Shown one piece after another: positions 8,574 to 16,817 of a stretch of DNA of 32,262 nucleotides. The translations under genes and the position numbers were made by a program. The notes under the pieces were generated by a model. The model worked only from the letters and a program-made list of their open reading frames with translations, had not been told where the DNA came from and searched no databases. Position 1 is the stretch's first letter. Each line of letters begins with the position of its first letter. The stretch spans positions 1 to 32,262 of the forward strand of contig JAABTV010000043.1 in the NCBI GenBank assembly GCA_011389685.1, written 5' to 3'. This stretch comes from Paracoccaceae bacterium (GTDB taxonomy: Bacteria > Pseudomonadota > Alphaproteobacteria > Rhodobacterales > Rhodobacteraceae).

Positions 8574-10913
8574 TCACACGTCATTTTCCGTCTTTTGCGT
8601 TGATTGGCCGGTTGATTGGCCGGCGGCGGGATCGACCGGCAGGCGGATCACCGCCATCGCCCCGACATGCGCCCCGCGCGCGAACGGCGCGGCGTCTTCC
8701 AGGGCAAGGCTGCCGCCATGTTCCTCGATGATCTTCTTGACGATGGGCAGGCCAAGCCCTGTGCCAATGTCGCGGGTCGTCACGTAGGGTTCGAACAGTC
8801 TGGCGCGGTCCTCGGGCAGGCCGATGCCATTGTCCGAAACCGTGATCAGCGCCTCGTCACCGCGCCGCACCGCCGTCACCCGGATTTCAGGCGCATAGCC
8901 CGCATCCCCATGCCTTTCGACATAGCTCTGCGTCGCCTCGCCCGCGTTCTTGATCAGGTTGGTCAGCGCCTGGCTGATCATCGTCGCATCGAATGCCCCG
9001 GTCAGCGGATCATCGGTCAGGTCGGCGGAAATGGTCACGTCGGGCTGGCCCGATTGCTGCAACAGCACCGCGCCGTTGACCAAGTCGCGCAGGCTCTCGG
9101 GCTTGCGCTCGGGCTCGGGCATGCGGGCGAATTTCGAGAACTCGTCGACGATCCGGCGCAGATCGCCGGTCTGGCGCACGATCACCCCGGTCAGGTCGGC
9201 CAGGCTCGCCGCCTCGGTCTCATCCAGATGGCGGGCGAACTTGCGTTCGATGCGTTCCGCCGAAAGCTGGATCGGCGTGAGCGGATTCTTGATCTCGTGC
9301 GCGATGCGCCGCGCCACATCGCCCCACGCCGCCATGCGCTGGGCGCTGACCAGGTCGGTCACATCGTCGAATGCGACCACATAGCCTTCCAGCTCGCCTG
9401 CGTCGCCGCGCCGCACCGACATCCGCACCAGCAGGTTCTCGAGCCGCCCGCCCCGGCTGACCTTGATCTCTTCCTGCGCGACCTCGCCACCGCGCCGGCG
9501 CAGTTTCTGGAACAACGGCGCGAATTCGGGGACCGCCACCGTCAATGCCGGCTGCGCCTGATCCCCCCGCCAGTCGAGCAGCCGCTCGGCCGAGCGGTTG
9601 ACGAAGGCGACCCGGCCCTGCGGATCGACCCCGACAACCCCCGACGTGACCGAACTGAGCACCGAATCGAACAGCCGGCGACGGCGCTCGATCTGGTCCG
9701 TATTGGCCAGAAGCGCGTCGCGCTGCCCCTTGAGCTGGCGCGTCATCTGGTTGAAATACCGCCCCAGCATGGCGATCTCGTCATCGCCCTCCTCCTCGAT
9801 CACGCGCATCTCGAGATCCCCCGCCCCGACCCGCTGTGCCGCGCCCGCCAATCGCCCCACCGGCCGCGCCAGCCGCTCGGCAAACCACATGCCCAGCCAG
9901 ACCGCCGCGAGGATCAGGATGACCGCGAATCCGAGATAGAGCAGCCCGAACTCGAACAGCACCCGCCCGCGTTCACGTTCGAGCTGCTGGTAAAGGCGCA
10001 CGGTTTCCTGCGTTTCATCCAGCAGATTGAGGATATTGCCGTCCACCTCGCGGCTGACATAGACCAGACGGTCGGGAAAATTCTCAAGCGGCACGATGGC
10101 GCGGAACTCGTCATTGTCCCAATCGCGGATGACGGCGATCCCGGTCTCGCGCGCCTCGGCGATCTGATCGGCGTTCGGACGCTCGAATTCGAACAGGTAG
10201 GAGCGTTCGCCGCGCGCGCGCAGCTCGCCGGTGCCGTCGATCACATAGGCTTCGCGCATGGCCGGCTGAAACCGCTGCTGGCCGATGGTGAGAACCTCGC
10301 GGATCTCAGGGTCCTGCATGAAAGGCGACGTGCTGCGGGCCTGGTCGATCATGCGGGCCAGCGACTGGGCCGAATTGCCAAGCGACTGACGGTGCTCCTC
10401 CTCATAGGCCTGCGCGGCGGAAAAGGAACTGCCCACCACCTGCCGCACTCGCTCGGAAAACCAGCCCTCAAGCCCGACATTGACGGTCAGGACCGCGAAG
10501 ATCGCCACGATGATCGTTGGGATGAGCGCCATGACCACGAACACGCCGGTCAGCCGCAAGTGCAGGCGCGAGCCGGCCGACTGTGCCCGCCGGTCGGCCA
10601 CCATCCGCGCGACCCGTTGCAGCACCAGCGCCGCGATGACCAGCACATAGACCAGGTCGGCCAGCAACACGAATCGAAGCGCCGACGAATTCGCCCCCTG
10701 CTGGAACGGGCCGAGCACGAAATAGGTCGCCAGCACCAGAACCGGGCCCAGAATCACCAGCCCCAGCGTGGCGATGTTCTGCGCACGGCGCTGCCGTCTG
10801 AGCCGGACAAGCCGATCCCAGGTCGATCGGCCCCTGACGCTGCCCGTTGTCTTGCGTGCCCGGGTTGCCACCCGTCTTCGCCCCCATGATGTTGTGGCGC
10901 CTCGGCGCCTCAC
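8574..10913 (-). CDS. ntrY: Nitrogen regulation sensor histidine kinase NtrY
   Basis: This membrane sensor kinase has 779 aa. Two transmembrane segments (about 48-68 and 80-100) and a third (about 121-145) are followed by a long extracytoplasmic sensor region and a further helix (about 322-342). HAMP (about 343-400) and PAS (about 412-520) domains follow. The HisKA motif has phospho-acceptor H539 in IAHEIKNPLTPIQLSAERI. The ATPase domain has the N box NLIKNAGEA, G1 DNGIGLPE and G2 GTGLGLPIVKKI. The start is uncertain: the first start is GTG at 10913, and a second in-frame GTG at 10871 has a GGGGGCG upstream. The gene lies 61 bp after ntrC and 6 bp before ntrX. Confidence 0.93.
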   Translation of the reverse strand: MRRRGATTSWGRRRVATRARKTTGSVRGRSTWDRLVRLRRQRRAQNIATLGLVILGPVLVLATYFVLGPFQQGANSSALRFVLLADLVYVLVIAALVLQRVARMVADRRAQSAGSRLHLRLTGVFVVMALIPTIIVAIFAVLTVNVGLEGWFSERVRQVVGSSFSAAQAYEEEHRQSLGNSAQSLARMIDQARSTSPFMQDPEIREVLTIGQQRFQPAMREAYVIDGTGELRARGERSYLFEFERPNADQIAEARETGIAVIRDWDNDEFRAIVPLENFPDRLVYVSREVDGNILNLLDETQETVRLYQQLERERGRVLFEFGLLYLGFAVILILAAVWLGMWFAERLARPVGRLAGAAQRVGAGDLEMRVIEEEGDDEIAMLGRYFNQMTRQLKGQRDALLANTDQIERRRRLFDSVLSSVTSGVVGVDPQGRVAFVNRSAERLLDWRGDQAQPALTVAVPEFAPLFQKLRRRGGEVAQEEIKVSRGGRLENLLVRMSVRRGDAGELEGYVVAFDDVTDLVSAQRMAAWGDVARRIAHEIKNPLTPIQLSAERIERKFARHLDETEAASLADLTGVIVRQTGDLRRIVDEFSKFARMPEPERKPESLRDLVNGAVLLQQSGQPDVTISADLTDDPLTGAFDATMISQALTNLIKNAGEATQSYVERHGDAGYAPEIRVTAVRRGDEALITVSDNGIGLPEDRARLFEPYVTTRDIGTGLGLPIVKKIIEEHGGSLALEDAAPFARGAHVGAMAVIRLPVDPAAGQSTGQSTQKTENDV

Positions 10914-10974
10914 CGCATTATCCCGTGGCCTCTTGTCGGCACTGCGGCAGCCGGGCCACGGTTCTGTTGCGGTT

Positions 10975-12345
10975 TTACATCAATTTGCGGCGGCGTGTCA
11001 CGCGAATATCCAGATCGCCGATCTTCTTGCGCAACGTGTTCCGGTTGATCCCCAGAAGGTCGGCGCATTTTGCCTGATTGCCCCCGGTCGCATCGAGCGC
11101 GATCTCGATCAGCGGCAGTTCGACCTCGCGCAGGATTCGGGCATAAAGCCCGGCGGGCGGCAGCATGTTGCCATGCAGGTCGAAATAGCGCCGCAGATGC
11201 CGCCCCACGCTGGCCGAAAGCTTGTCACCCTCGTCATGGCCCAGAACCGGCTCGGTGGCGGGCTGGTTGCCCAGGACCTGCTCGACCTCGGCGCGGGTGA
11301 TCTCGTCGCTGCGCGCGGTCAGTCCGAGGCGCCGCACCGCGTTTTCAAGCTGGCGCACATTGCCCGGCCAGCTGTATTTGCGCATGAGGTCAATCGCCTC
11401 GTCCGAGAAATACCGCCGCGGCTCGCCATCCTGTTCCTCGCGGGCCAGAAAATGCTCGGCCAGAAGCGGAATGTCATCGACCCTCTCGCGCAGGGACGGC
11501 ACATGCAGCGCGGCCCCGTCGAGCCGATAGTAAAGATCCTGACGCAGCCGCCCGTCCTCCATCGCCCGGGCCATGTCGTTCTGGCTGGTCGCCATGAATC
11601 GCGGAACGTGATCGCCGGGCGTGTCGATCATGCGCACGATTCGGGCCTGAAGCTCGGGTTCTATGTCACCGATTTCATCGAACAGAATGGTTCCCCCCTT
11701 GGCCCGCGCCAGCACCCGCGCCGGGCCTTCCAGATCGCGCAGATCGCCCGCGGTCACGGTCACGAAGGGCAATGTGCGCCGATCCGAGAAATCGTGGATC
11801 GCGCGCGCGATCAGGCTCTTGCCGGTGCCGCTCTCGCCCGAGATCAACACCCCCAGATCGGTGTTCATCACCCGCGCCAGCAGCCGGTAAAGCGTCTGCA
11901 TCGCCGGGGTGCGCCCGACAAGCGGCAGGTCATCGGGCCGCTCGGCCTGCTCCGCGACGCTGGCCCTCGCTCCGCTGCGGCGGCGGTTCTCCAGCGCCTT
12001 GGCGGTGCGTTTCATCAGGTCCGGCAGGTCGAACGGCTTGGGCAGGTAATCATAGGCTTCGGCTTCGGCCGCCTTGATCGCCGTCATGATCGTGTTCTGC
12101 GCCGAGATCACGATCACCGGCAGGCCGGGCCGGTCCTGGGCGATCTTGGGCAGCATTTCGAGCCCGTTGCCATCGGGCATCATTACGTCGCTGATCACCA
12201 CGTCGCCCTTGCCCTCGCCCACCCAGCGCATGAGCGTGGTCAGGCTCGACGTGGCATGCACCTTGCATCCGGCCCGGGTCAGCGCTTGGGTCAGGACGGT
12301 GCGAATGGTGCGGTCGTCATCGGCAACAAGAACGGTGCCATCCAT
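10975..12345 (-). CDS. ntrC: Nitrogen regulation response regulator NtrC
   Basis: NtrC is the response regulator phosphorylated by NtrB; it activates nitrogen-assimilation genes. The 456-aa protein has a receiver domain with D53 in [11 protein letters not shown] and the lysine in LPKPF. An AAA+ domain with Walker A GESGTGKS and Walker [14 protein letters not shown] follows. A Fis-type helix-turn-helix near the C-terminus reads [24 protein letters not shown]. The GAFTGA loop is missing: the sequence passes directly from [21 protein letters not shown] to Walker B. This matches Rhodobacter capsulatus NtrC, which works with the housekeeping sigma factor. The ntrB stop codon overlaps the ribosome-binding site (TGAGGAG) 12 bp before the ATG. 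Confidence 0.96.
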   Translation of the reverse strand: MDGTVLVADDDRTIRTVLTQALTRAGCKVHATSSLTTLMRWVGEGKGDVVISDVMMPDGNGLEMLPKIAQDRPGLPVIVISAQNTIMTAIKAAEAEAYDYLPKPFDLPDLMKRTAKALENRRRSGARASVAEQAERPDDLPLVGRTPAMQTLYRLLARVMNTDLGVLISGESGTGKSLIARAIHDFSDRRTLPFVTVTAGDLRDLEGPARVLARAKGGTILFDEIGDIEPELQARIVRMIDTPGDHVPRFMATSQNDMARAMEDGRLRQDLYYRLDGAALHVPSLRERVDDIPLLAEHFLAREEQDGEPRRYFSDEAIDLMRKYSWPGNVRQLENAVRRLGLTARSDEITRAEVEQVLGNQPATEPVLGHDEGDKLSASVGRHLRRYFDLHGNMLPPAGLYARILREVELPLIEIALDATGGNQAKCADLLGINRNTLRKKIGDLDIRVTRRRKLM

Positions 12346-12357
12346 CGGGTGGTCTCC

Positions 12358-13452
12358 TCAGTTGTCCGGCCCGGCGGTCTCGTGCGCGAGCGGAAGGGAA
12401 ATGCGGAACACGGTGCGTCCGGGCACCGATTTGACGGAAATCCAGCCACCGTGATCCGAGATGATCTTGGCGGTCAGCGCGAGGCCGAGCCCGGTGCCGT
12501 TCTCGCGTCCCGAAACGAACGGGTCGAACACATCCGAGGCGATGTCGGGCGGCAGGCCCGGCCCGTCGTCGATCACCTCGATCTGCAAGGGCAGGCTCTC
12601 GCCACTGCCATCGGACCGGCGCAGGCGAAAGGAATGCTCATAGAACGTGTGCAGGGTGATCTTGCCGCCGGCCTTGCCCGCCGCCTCGGCCGCGTTCTTG
12701 AGCAGGTTCTGCATCACCTGCAAGAGCTGGTCCGGATCGCCCCAGGCCAGCGGCAGCGACGGGTCATACTCCTCCAGGATCTGCATATGCGCGCCGAATC
12801 CAAGCAAGGCCGAGCGCCGGGCCCGGTCGAGCACATCGTGGATATTGACCGCGCGCGACTCGGGAACGGTCAGGTTTCCGAATTGTTCGACCTGTTCCAG
12901 AAGCTTCGCGATGCGCCGCGACTCGCTCACGATCAGATCCGTCAGTTCAAGATCTTCCGGCGCGAGGTTCATGCTCAGAAGCTGCGCCGCGCCGGTGATC
13001 CCGGCCAGCGGGTTCTTGATCTCGTGGGCCAGCATCTCGGCCATGCCGATCGCCGACTTGGCCGCCGATTTCACCGAAAGGCTTTGCGATATGCGCCCGG
13101 CCAGTTCGCGCGGCGAAATCAGGAACAGCATCATCCCGGCCTGCCCGCGCGCCTGACCCTGCAAAGGCGCGATCTGGATGTTGCAATGCAGCGGCGCGCG
13201 CTCGCCCGTGCCCACATCCACGTCATTCACGAAAAGCGGCGTGGCATCGCGGCGCGCCCGCTCGAACGCCTCTTCGAGCGGCGAGTCTATCATCACCCGG
13301 TCCCAGACCGGCTGTCCCTTCAGGGACCGGGCCGAACTCATCAGGAAGCCTTCGCCCGCCGGGTTCACGTCAACGATCCGGTCATCCGGCCCGACCAGCA
13401 GCGCCGGCACCGGCAGCGATGCCCAGATCACATCGTTCATCGCCTCGCTCAT
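12358..13452 (-). CDS. ntrB: Nitrogen regulation sensor histidine kinase NtrB
   Basis: NtrB is the cytoplasmic kinase/phosphatase for NtrC, normally controlled by PII proteins. The 364-aa protein has an N-terminal PAS domain (about 6-115), with VPALLVGPDDRIVDVNPAGEGF typical of NtrB. The HisKA motif has H143 in LAHEIKNPLAGITGAAQLL. The ATPase domain has NLLKNAAEA, DDGPGLPPDI and GTGLGLALTAKIISDHGG. There is no membrane segment. Its ATG overlaps the dusB stop codon by 4 bp (ATGA), and ntrC follows after 12 bp, so dusB-ntrB-ntrC is one transcription unit. This is the nifR3-ntrB-ntrC arrangement known from Rhodobacter. Confidence 0.95.
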   Translation of the reverse strand: MSEAMNDVIWASLPVPALLVGPDDRIVDVNPAGEGFLMSSARSLKGQPVWDRVMIDSPLEEAFERARRDATPLFVNDVDVGTGERAPLHCNIQIAPLQGQARGQAGMMLFLISPRELAGRISQSLSVKSAAKSAIGMAEMLAHEIKNPLAGITGAAQLLSMNLAPEDLELTDLIVSESRRIAKLLEQVEQFGNLTVPESRAVNIHDVLDRARRSALLGFGAHMQILEEYDPSLPLAWGDPDQLLQVMQNLLKNAAEAAGKAGGKITLHTFYEHSFRLRRSDGSGESLPLQIEVIDDGPGLPPDIASDVFDPFVSGRENGTGLGLALTAKIISDHGGWISVKSVPGRTVFRISLPLAHETAGPDN

Positions 13453-14450
13453 GCTGCCGCCCTTTCGCCATGGCGAATCATGGCCGGGATGAGCCGCGTC
13501 ACCCTTGCCGGCTCCTGACAGGTCAGAATTTCGCGCCGCAGCGCGCCGGGCGTGCCTGCCCGGTCCATGTACCAGCCCAGATGCTTGCGCGCGACGCGCA
13601 GCCCCGGATCGGCGCCGTAAAAGCTGAGCATCGCACCGTAATGTTCGGAAATCATGTCACAAAGCGCCTCACCCTGTGGAATGTCGGGGGCCGGTGCGCC
13701 ATAGATGTCATGCGCGATCCCGGCCAACGCCCATGGCCGCCCCTGCGCGCCGCGCCCGACCATCACGCCATCGCCATGTGATTGCGCGAGCGCGTCGCGC
13801 GCGGTGGCCGCATCCACGATATCACCGTTGGCGATGACCGGGATCGACACCGCCGCCTTGACCGCCCGGATCGCCGCCCAATCGGCCCACCCCTTATAGA
13901 ACTGACAGCGCGTGCGCCCGTGGATCACCACGCGCCGCACCCCCGCCGCCTCGGCCCGCCGGGCCAGCTCGGGCGCATTGCGCCGCTCGTCATCCCAGCC
14001 CAGCCGCGTCTTGAGCGTCACCGGCAGATCGACCGCGCCCACCACCGCCTCGATCAGGCGCAGCGCATGGTCCGGGTCACGCATCAGGGCCGAACCGGAC
14101 AACCCGCCCGTGACCTTCTTCGCCGGGCATCCCATGTTGATGTCGATCACCCGCGCGCCCATGTCGGCCACCTGCCGTGCCGCCTCGGCCATGGCGCCGG
14201 GGTCGCGCCCCGCGATCTGAACGGCGGTGTTCTCGATCCCGGCGCCCAACTCCGCCTTTTCGCGAGTGCCGGGCCGCGCGGTCAGGAACTCGCCGCTCGC
14301 GATCATCTCCGATACCACCAGACCAGCCCCGAAACGACTCACCAGGTTGCGAAACGGCAGATCGGTGATTCCCGCCAACGGGGCCAGTGCCACGGGCGGG
14401 TCGAGTGCCAGGGGCGGGTCAGAGGCGATGTCATGCGGGGTCGAGGTCAA
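13449..14450 (-). CDS. dusB: tRNA dihydrouridine synthase DusB (NifR3)
   Basis: This FMN-dependent enzyme reduces uridine to dihydrouridine in tRNA. The 333-aa TIM-barrel protein has the FMN-site start VALAPLAGITDLPFRNLVSRFGA and the catalytic cysteine C108 in DINMGCPAKKVTGGLSGSALMRDP. It also has the phosphate-binding VIHGRTRCQFYKG...IPVIANGDI segment. It heads the dusB-ntrB-ntrC-ntrY-ntrX cluster, where it was first named nifR3 in Rhodobacter, and its stop codon overlaps ntrB by 4 bp. It is divergent from ispDF with 167 bp between the start codons, which must hold both promoters. I found no strong consensus pair there. Confidence 0.95.
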   Translation of the reverse strand: MTSTPHDIASDPPLALDPPVALAPLAGITDLPFRNLVSRFGAGLVVSEMIASGEFLTARPGTREKAELGAGIENTAVQIAGRDPGAMAEAARQVADMGARVIDINMGCPAKKVTGGLSGSALMRDPDHALRLIEAVVGAVDLPVTLKTRLGWDDERRNAPELARRAEAAGVRRVVIHGRTRCQFYKGWADWAAIRAVKAAVSIPVIANGDIVDAATARDALAQSHGDGVMVGRGAQGRPWALAGIAHDIYGAPAPDIPQGEALCDMISEHYGAMLSFYGADPGLRVARKHLGWYMDRAGTPGALRREILTCQEPARVTRLIPAMIRHGERAAA

Positions 14451-14617
14451 GCGATTAATCCTTGTGCACTGGCTATCACCTAAGGCGACGAGGCTGAAAT
14501 CTCAACAAAACAGCGGGATAAATTCGGGCATGCAAAGCCTGTCGCCCATTTTTTAATCATTCTTCTCCCATATCTTGGCAATTGCCCTTTGGCCGATCTG
14601 TGCCTATTGCGACAGTC

Positions 14618-15748
14618 ATGACGATTGCCGCCCTCATTGTCGCCGCCGGTCTCGGCACCCGCGCGGGCCCCGGCACGCCCAAGCAATGGCGCGCGCTGGC
14701 CGGACAGCGGGTGATCGACTGGAGCCTCGCGCCGTTTCAGGCCGCCCCACGGGTGGGCCGGATCATGCTGGTGCTCCACCCCGACGATATCGCCACGTTC
14801 GTGGCCCCGCCGGGCATCGAGGTGACGGCGGGCGGCGCCAGCCGCACCGCCTCGGTGCGGGCCGGGCTCGAGGCGCTGGCCGCCGATCCCCCCGATCTGG
14901 TCCTGATCCACGATGTCGCCCGTCCCTGCCTGCCCGGACCCGTCATCGACCGAGTGATCGCCGCCCTCGCCACCGCCCCCGGCGCCGCCCCCGCCCTGCC
15001 CGTGACCGACGCGCTCTGGCGCGGCACCGATGGCCGCGTCACCGGCACGCAGGATCGCACAGGGCTCCACCGCGCCCAGACGCCACAGGGCTTTCGCTTC
15101 GCCGCGATCCTCGCCGCCCACCGTGCGCACCGGGGCGATGCCGCCGACGACGTGGAAATCGCCCGTGCCGCGGGGCTTGAGGTCGGAATCGTTCCCGGGC
15201 ATGAGGACAATCTCAAGATCACCCACGCAGAGGATTTCGCGCGGGCCGAACGCATCTTGGGGGGGCAGATGGATATCCGGCTGGGCCATGGCTATGACGT
15301 GCACCGCTTCGGGCCGGGCGATCACGTGATGCTCTGCGGCGTGGCGGTGCCGCATGAGCGCGCCCTCCAGGGCCATTCCGACGCCGATGTCGGCCTGCAC
15401 GCGGTCAGCGACGCGATCTATGGCGCCTTGGCCATGGGCGATATCGGGCGCCATTTCCCGCCCTCCGATCCGCAATGGAAAGGCGCCGAAAGCCATGTCT
15501 TCCTGCGCCATGCCGCCGGCCTGGCCCGTTCCCGGGGCTTCTCCCTTTCCAATATCGACTGCACCCTCGTTTGCGAACGCCCGAAAATCGGCCCCCATGC
15601 CGCCGCGATGCAGACCCGAATGGCCGCGATCCTCGACATCGATCCGGCCCGCATCTCGGTCAAGGCGACCACCTCCGAACGCCTCGGCTTCACCGGCCGC
15701 GAGGAAGGCATCGCCGCCATCGCCACCGCCACGCTGGTCAAACCATGA
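14618..15748 (+). CDS. ispDF: Bifunctional IspD/IspF isoprenoid enzyme
   Basis: This fused enzyme carries out two steps of the MEP (non-mevalonate) isoprenoid pathway. The N-terminal half (about 1-220) is 2-C-methyl-D-erythritol 4-phosphate cytidylyltransferase, with nucleotide-binding [12 protein letters not shown] and HDVARPCL. The C-terminal half (about 221-376) is 2-C-methyl-D-erythritol 2,4-cyclodiphosphate synthase, with the metal-site GHGYDVHRF and [20 protein letters not shown]. The fusion is standard in alphaproteobacteria. I place the start at the ATG at 14618, where the IspD fold begins. The frame is open to a TTG at 14582, but neither start has a strong ribosome-binding site. pgpA follows after 91 bp that include a repeat and hairpin. 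Confidence 0.95.
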   Translation: MTIAALIVAAGLGTRAGPGTPKQWRALAGQRVIDWSLAPFQAAPRVGRIMLVLHPDDIATFVAPPGIEVTAGGASRTASVRAGLEALAADPPDLVLIHDVARPCLPGPVIDRVIAALATAPGAAPALPVTDALWRGTDGRVTGTQDRTGLHRAQTPQGFRFAAILAAHRAHRGDAADDVEIARAAGLEVGIVPGHEDNLKITHAEDFARAERILGGQMDIRLGHGYDVHRFGPGDHVMLCGVAVPHERALQGHSDADVGLHAVSDAIYGALAMGDIGRHFPPSDPQWKGAESHVFLRHAAGLARSRGFSLSNIDCTLVCERPKIGPHAAAMQTRMAAILDIDPARISVKATTSERLGFTGREEGIAAIATATLVKP

Positions 15749-15760
15749 TCCTGCCCCGCG

Positions 15761-15810
15761 CTTCATCTTGCCGCAAATACTCCGGGGAGTGTGAGGGGCT
15801 GGCCCCTCAC
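15761..15810. repeat. Intergenic repeat copy 1 with GC hairpin
   Basis: CTTCATCTTGCC, GC, then AAATACTC, followed by CGGGGAG, begins 12 bp after the ispDF stop codon. Copies with the same core occur at 18162-18183 and 30143-30164. On the minus strand this copy reads ACTCC-CC-GGAGT-ATTT, a small hairpin plus T-rich tail. Directly next to it GTGAGGGGC (15791-15799) and GCCCCTCAC (15802-15810) form a perfect 9-bp stem. It probably affects RNA ends or stability between ispDF and pgpA. Confidence 0.7.
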
Positions 15811-15839
15811 GGACCACAGCACAAGCGAGACCGCAATCC

Positions 15840-16340
15840 ATGACCCGCCTCATCGCCACCTTCTTTTTCATCGGCCACCTGAAACCCTTCTCCGGCACAT
15901 GGGGATCGGCCGCCGCCGTCATCGCCGCCTTCTTCCTCTATCTCCTCGGCGGCTGGCTGCTGGTCGCCCTTTTGATCCCCGTCGCCACCATCGCTGGCTG
16001 GTGGGCCACCGCCATCGAGACCCGGGGCAAAGCCGATCACGACCCTTCCGAGATCGTCATAGACGAGGTCGCGGGCCAATGGATCGCGCTCCTGCCGGTG
16101 CTGATCGGCGCGTCCCATGCGGGCCATGCCGGGTGGGACGCGCTGGCGCTCTGGCCGGGCTGGCTCACCGCCTTCCTGGCCTTTCGCTTTTTCGACATCC
16201 TCAAGCCCGGCCCGATCGGCTGGGCCGACCGCCAGCACGGACCGATGGGCGTGATGCTCGACGATATCCTCGCCGGGATCGCCGCCGCGCTCATCGTGGG
16301 CTTGGCGGCTTACGTCTCGCATGGCATCCTCGGCGCATGA
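15840..16340 (+). CDS. pgpA: Phosphatidylglycerophosphatase A
   Basis: PgpA removes phosphate from phosphatidylglycerophosphate in the inner membrane to give phosphatidylglycerol. The 166-aa protein has the family's hallmarks: the N-terminal GHLKPFSGTWGS motif (about 12-23), the acidic motif IVIDEVAGQW (about 72-81) and RFFDILKPGPIGWADR (about 116-131). Several membrane helices are visible. It follows ispDF on the same strand, and its stop codon overlaps the start of the CinA-type gene by 4 bp (ATGA), so the two are coupled. Confidence 0.93.
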   Translation: MTRLIATFFFIGHLKPFSGTWGSAAAVIAAFFLYLLGGWLLVALLIPVATIAGWWATAIETRGKADHDPSEIVIDEVAGQWIALLPVLIGASHAGHAGWDALALWPGWLTAFLAFRFFDILKPGPIGWADRQHGPMGVMLDDILAGIAAALIVGLAAYVSHGILGA

Positions 16341-16804
16341 CCGCCGCCCATGTTCTCGAGGCCGCCCGCGCCCACGGGCTTATGATCGCCACCGCCGAAA
16401 GCTGCACCGGCGGCATGGTCGCCGCCGCGCTCACCGATATCGCCGGAAGCTCGGACGTGTTCGAGCGCGGTTTCGTCACCTATTCCAACCCCGCCAAGCA
16501 GGAAATGCTGGACGTGCGCCCCGAAACGCTGGACCATTTCGGCGCGGTCTCAGAGGAGGTCGCGCGCGAAATGGCCCAAGGCGCGCTTGCGCATTCGGGC
16601 GCGCAGCTCGCCGTCTCGATCACCGGAATCGCCGGCCCCGGCGGGTCCGAGTCCAAACCCGAAGGCCGGGTCTGTTTCGGCCTTGCACGCGACGGCCATG
16701 CCACCCATTGCGAAACCCAGGAATTCGGCCCCCGCGGGCGCGACTGGGTGCGCATGGCGGCCCGCGATCACGCGCTTTTCCTGCTCCTTTCGGCGCTGAG
16801 CTGA
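16337..16804 (+). CDS. CinA-family nicotinamide-nucleotide amidohydrolase
   Basis: The 155-aa product is the stand-alone C-terminal CinA domain (PncC type), which deamidates nicotinamide mononucleotide in NAD salvage. It shows the characteristic TAESCTGGMVAAALTDIAGSS with the likely catalytic S22. YSNPAKQEMLDV, VSEEVAREMAQGAL and the glycine-rich SITGIAGPGGSESKPEGRVCFGLA follow. The N-terminal MoaB-like domain of full CinA is absent, which is common. The ATG at 16337 overlaps the pgpA stop codon. It meets the MmgE/PrpD gene tail to tail, only 5 bp apart. Confidence 0.9.
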   Translation: MTAAHVLEAARAHGLMIATAESCTGGMVAAALTDIAGSSDVFERGFVTYSNPAKQEMLDVRPETLDHFGAVSEEVAREMAQGALAHSGAQLAVSITGIAGPGGSESKPEGRVCFGLARDGHATHCETQEFGPRGRDWVRMAARDHALFLLLSALS

Positions 16805-16805
16805 C

Positions 16806-16817
16806 CGCTTTAAAGCG
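16806..16817. repeat. 12-bp perfect palindrome at a tail-to-tail gene end
   Basis: CGCTTTAAAGCG is fully self-complementary and covers the end of the MmgE/PrpD gene just after the CinA-type stop codon. With no room for a separate terminator, it may be the only structure at this convergent junction. It has no T-run and little loop, so its terminating ability is doubtful. Confidence 0.4.

Noticed and set aside
8616..10889. Very long plus-strand open frame (757 codons) opposite ntrY
   Set aside because: It is an Arg/His/Gln-rich shadow of ntrY with no domains; the ntrY kinase motifs on the minus strand are clear.
14480..15922. Long minus-strand open frame (480 codons) opposite ispDF
   Set aside because: It is a by-product of GC-rich codon usage. 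The plus-strand frame encodes both IspD and IspF motifs, and the antisense product is a low-complexity Gly/Ala/Asp/His protein.
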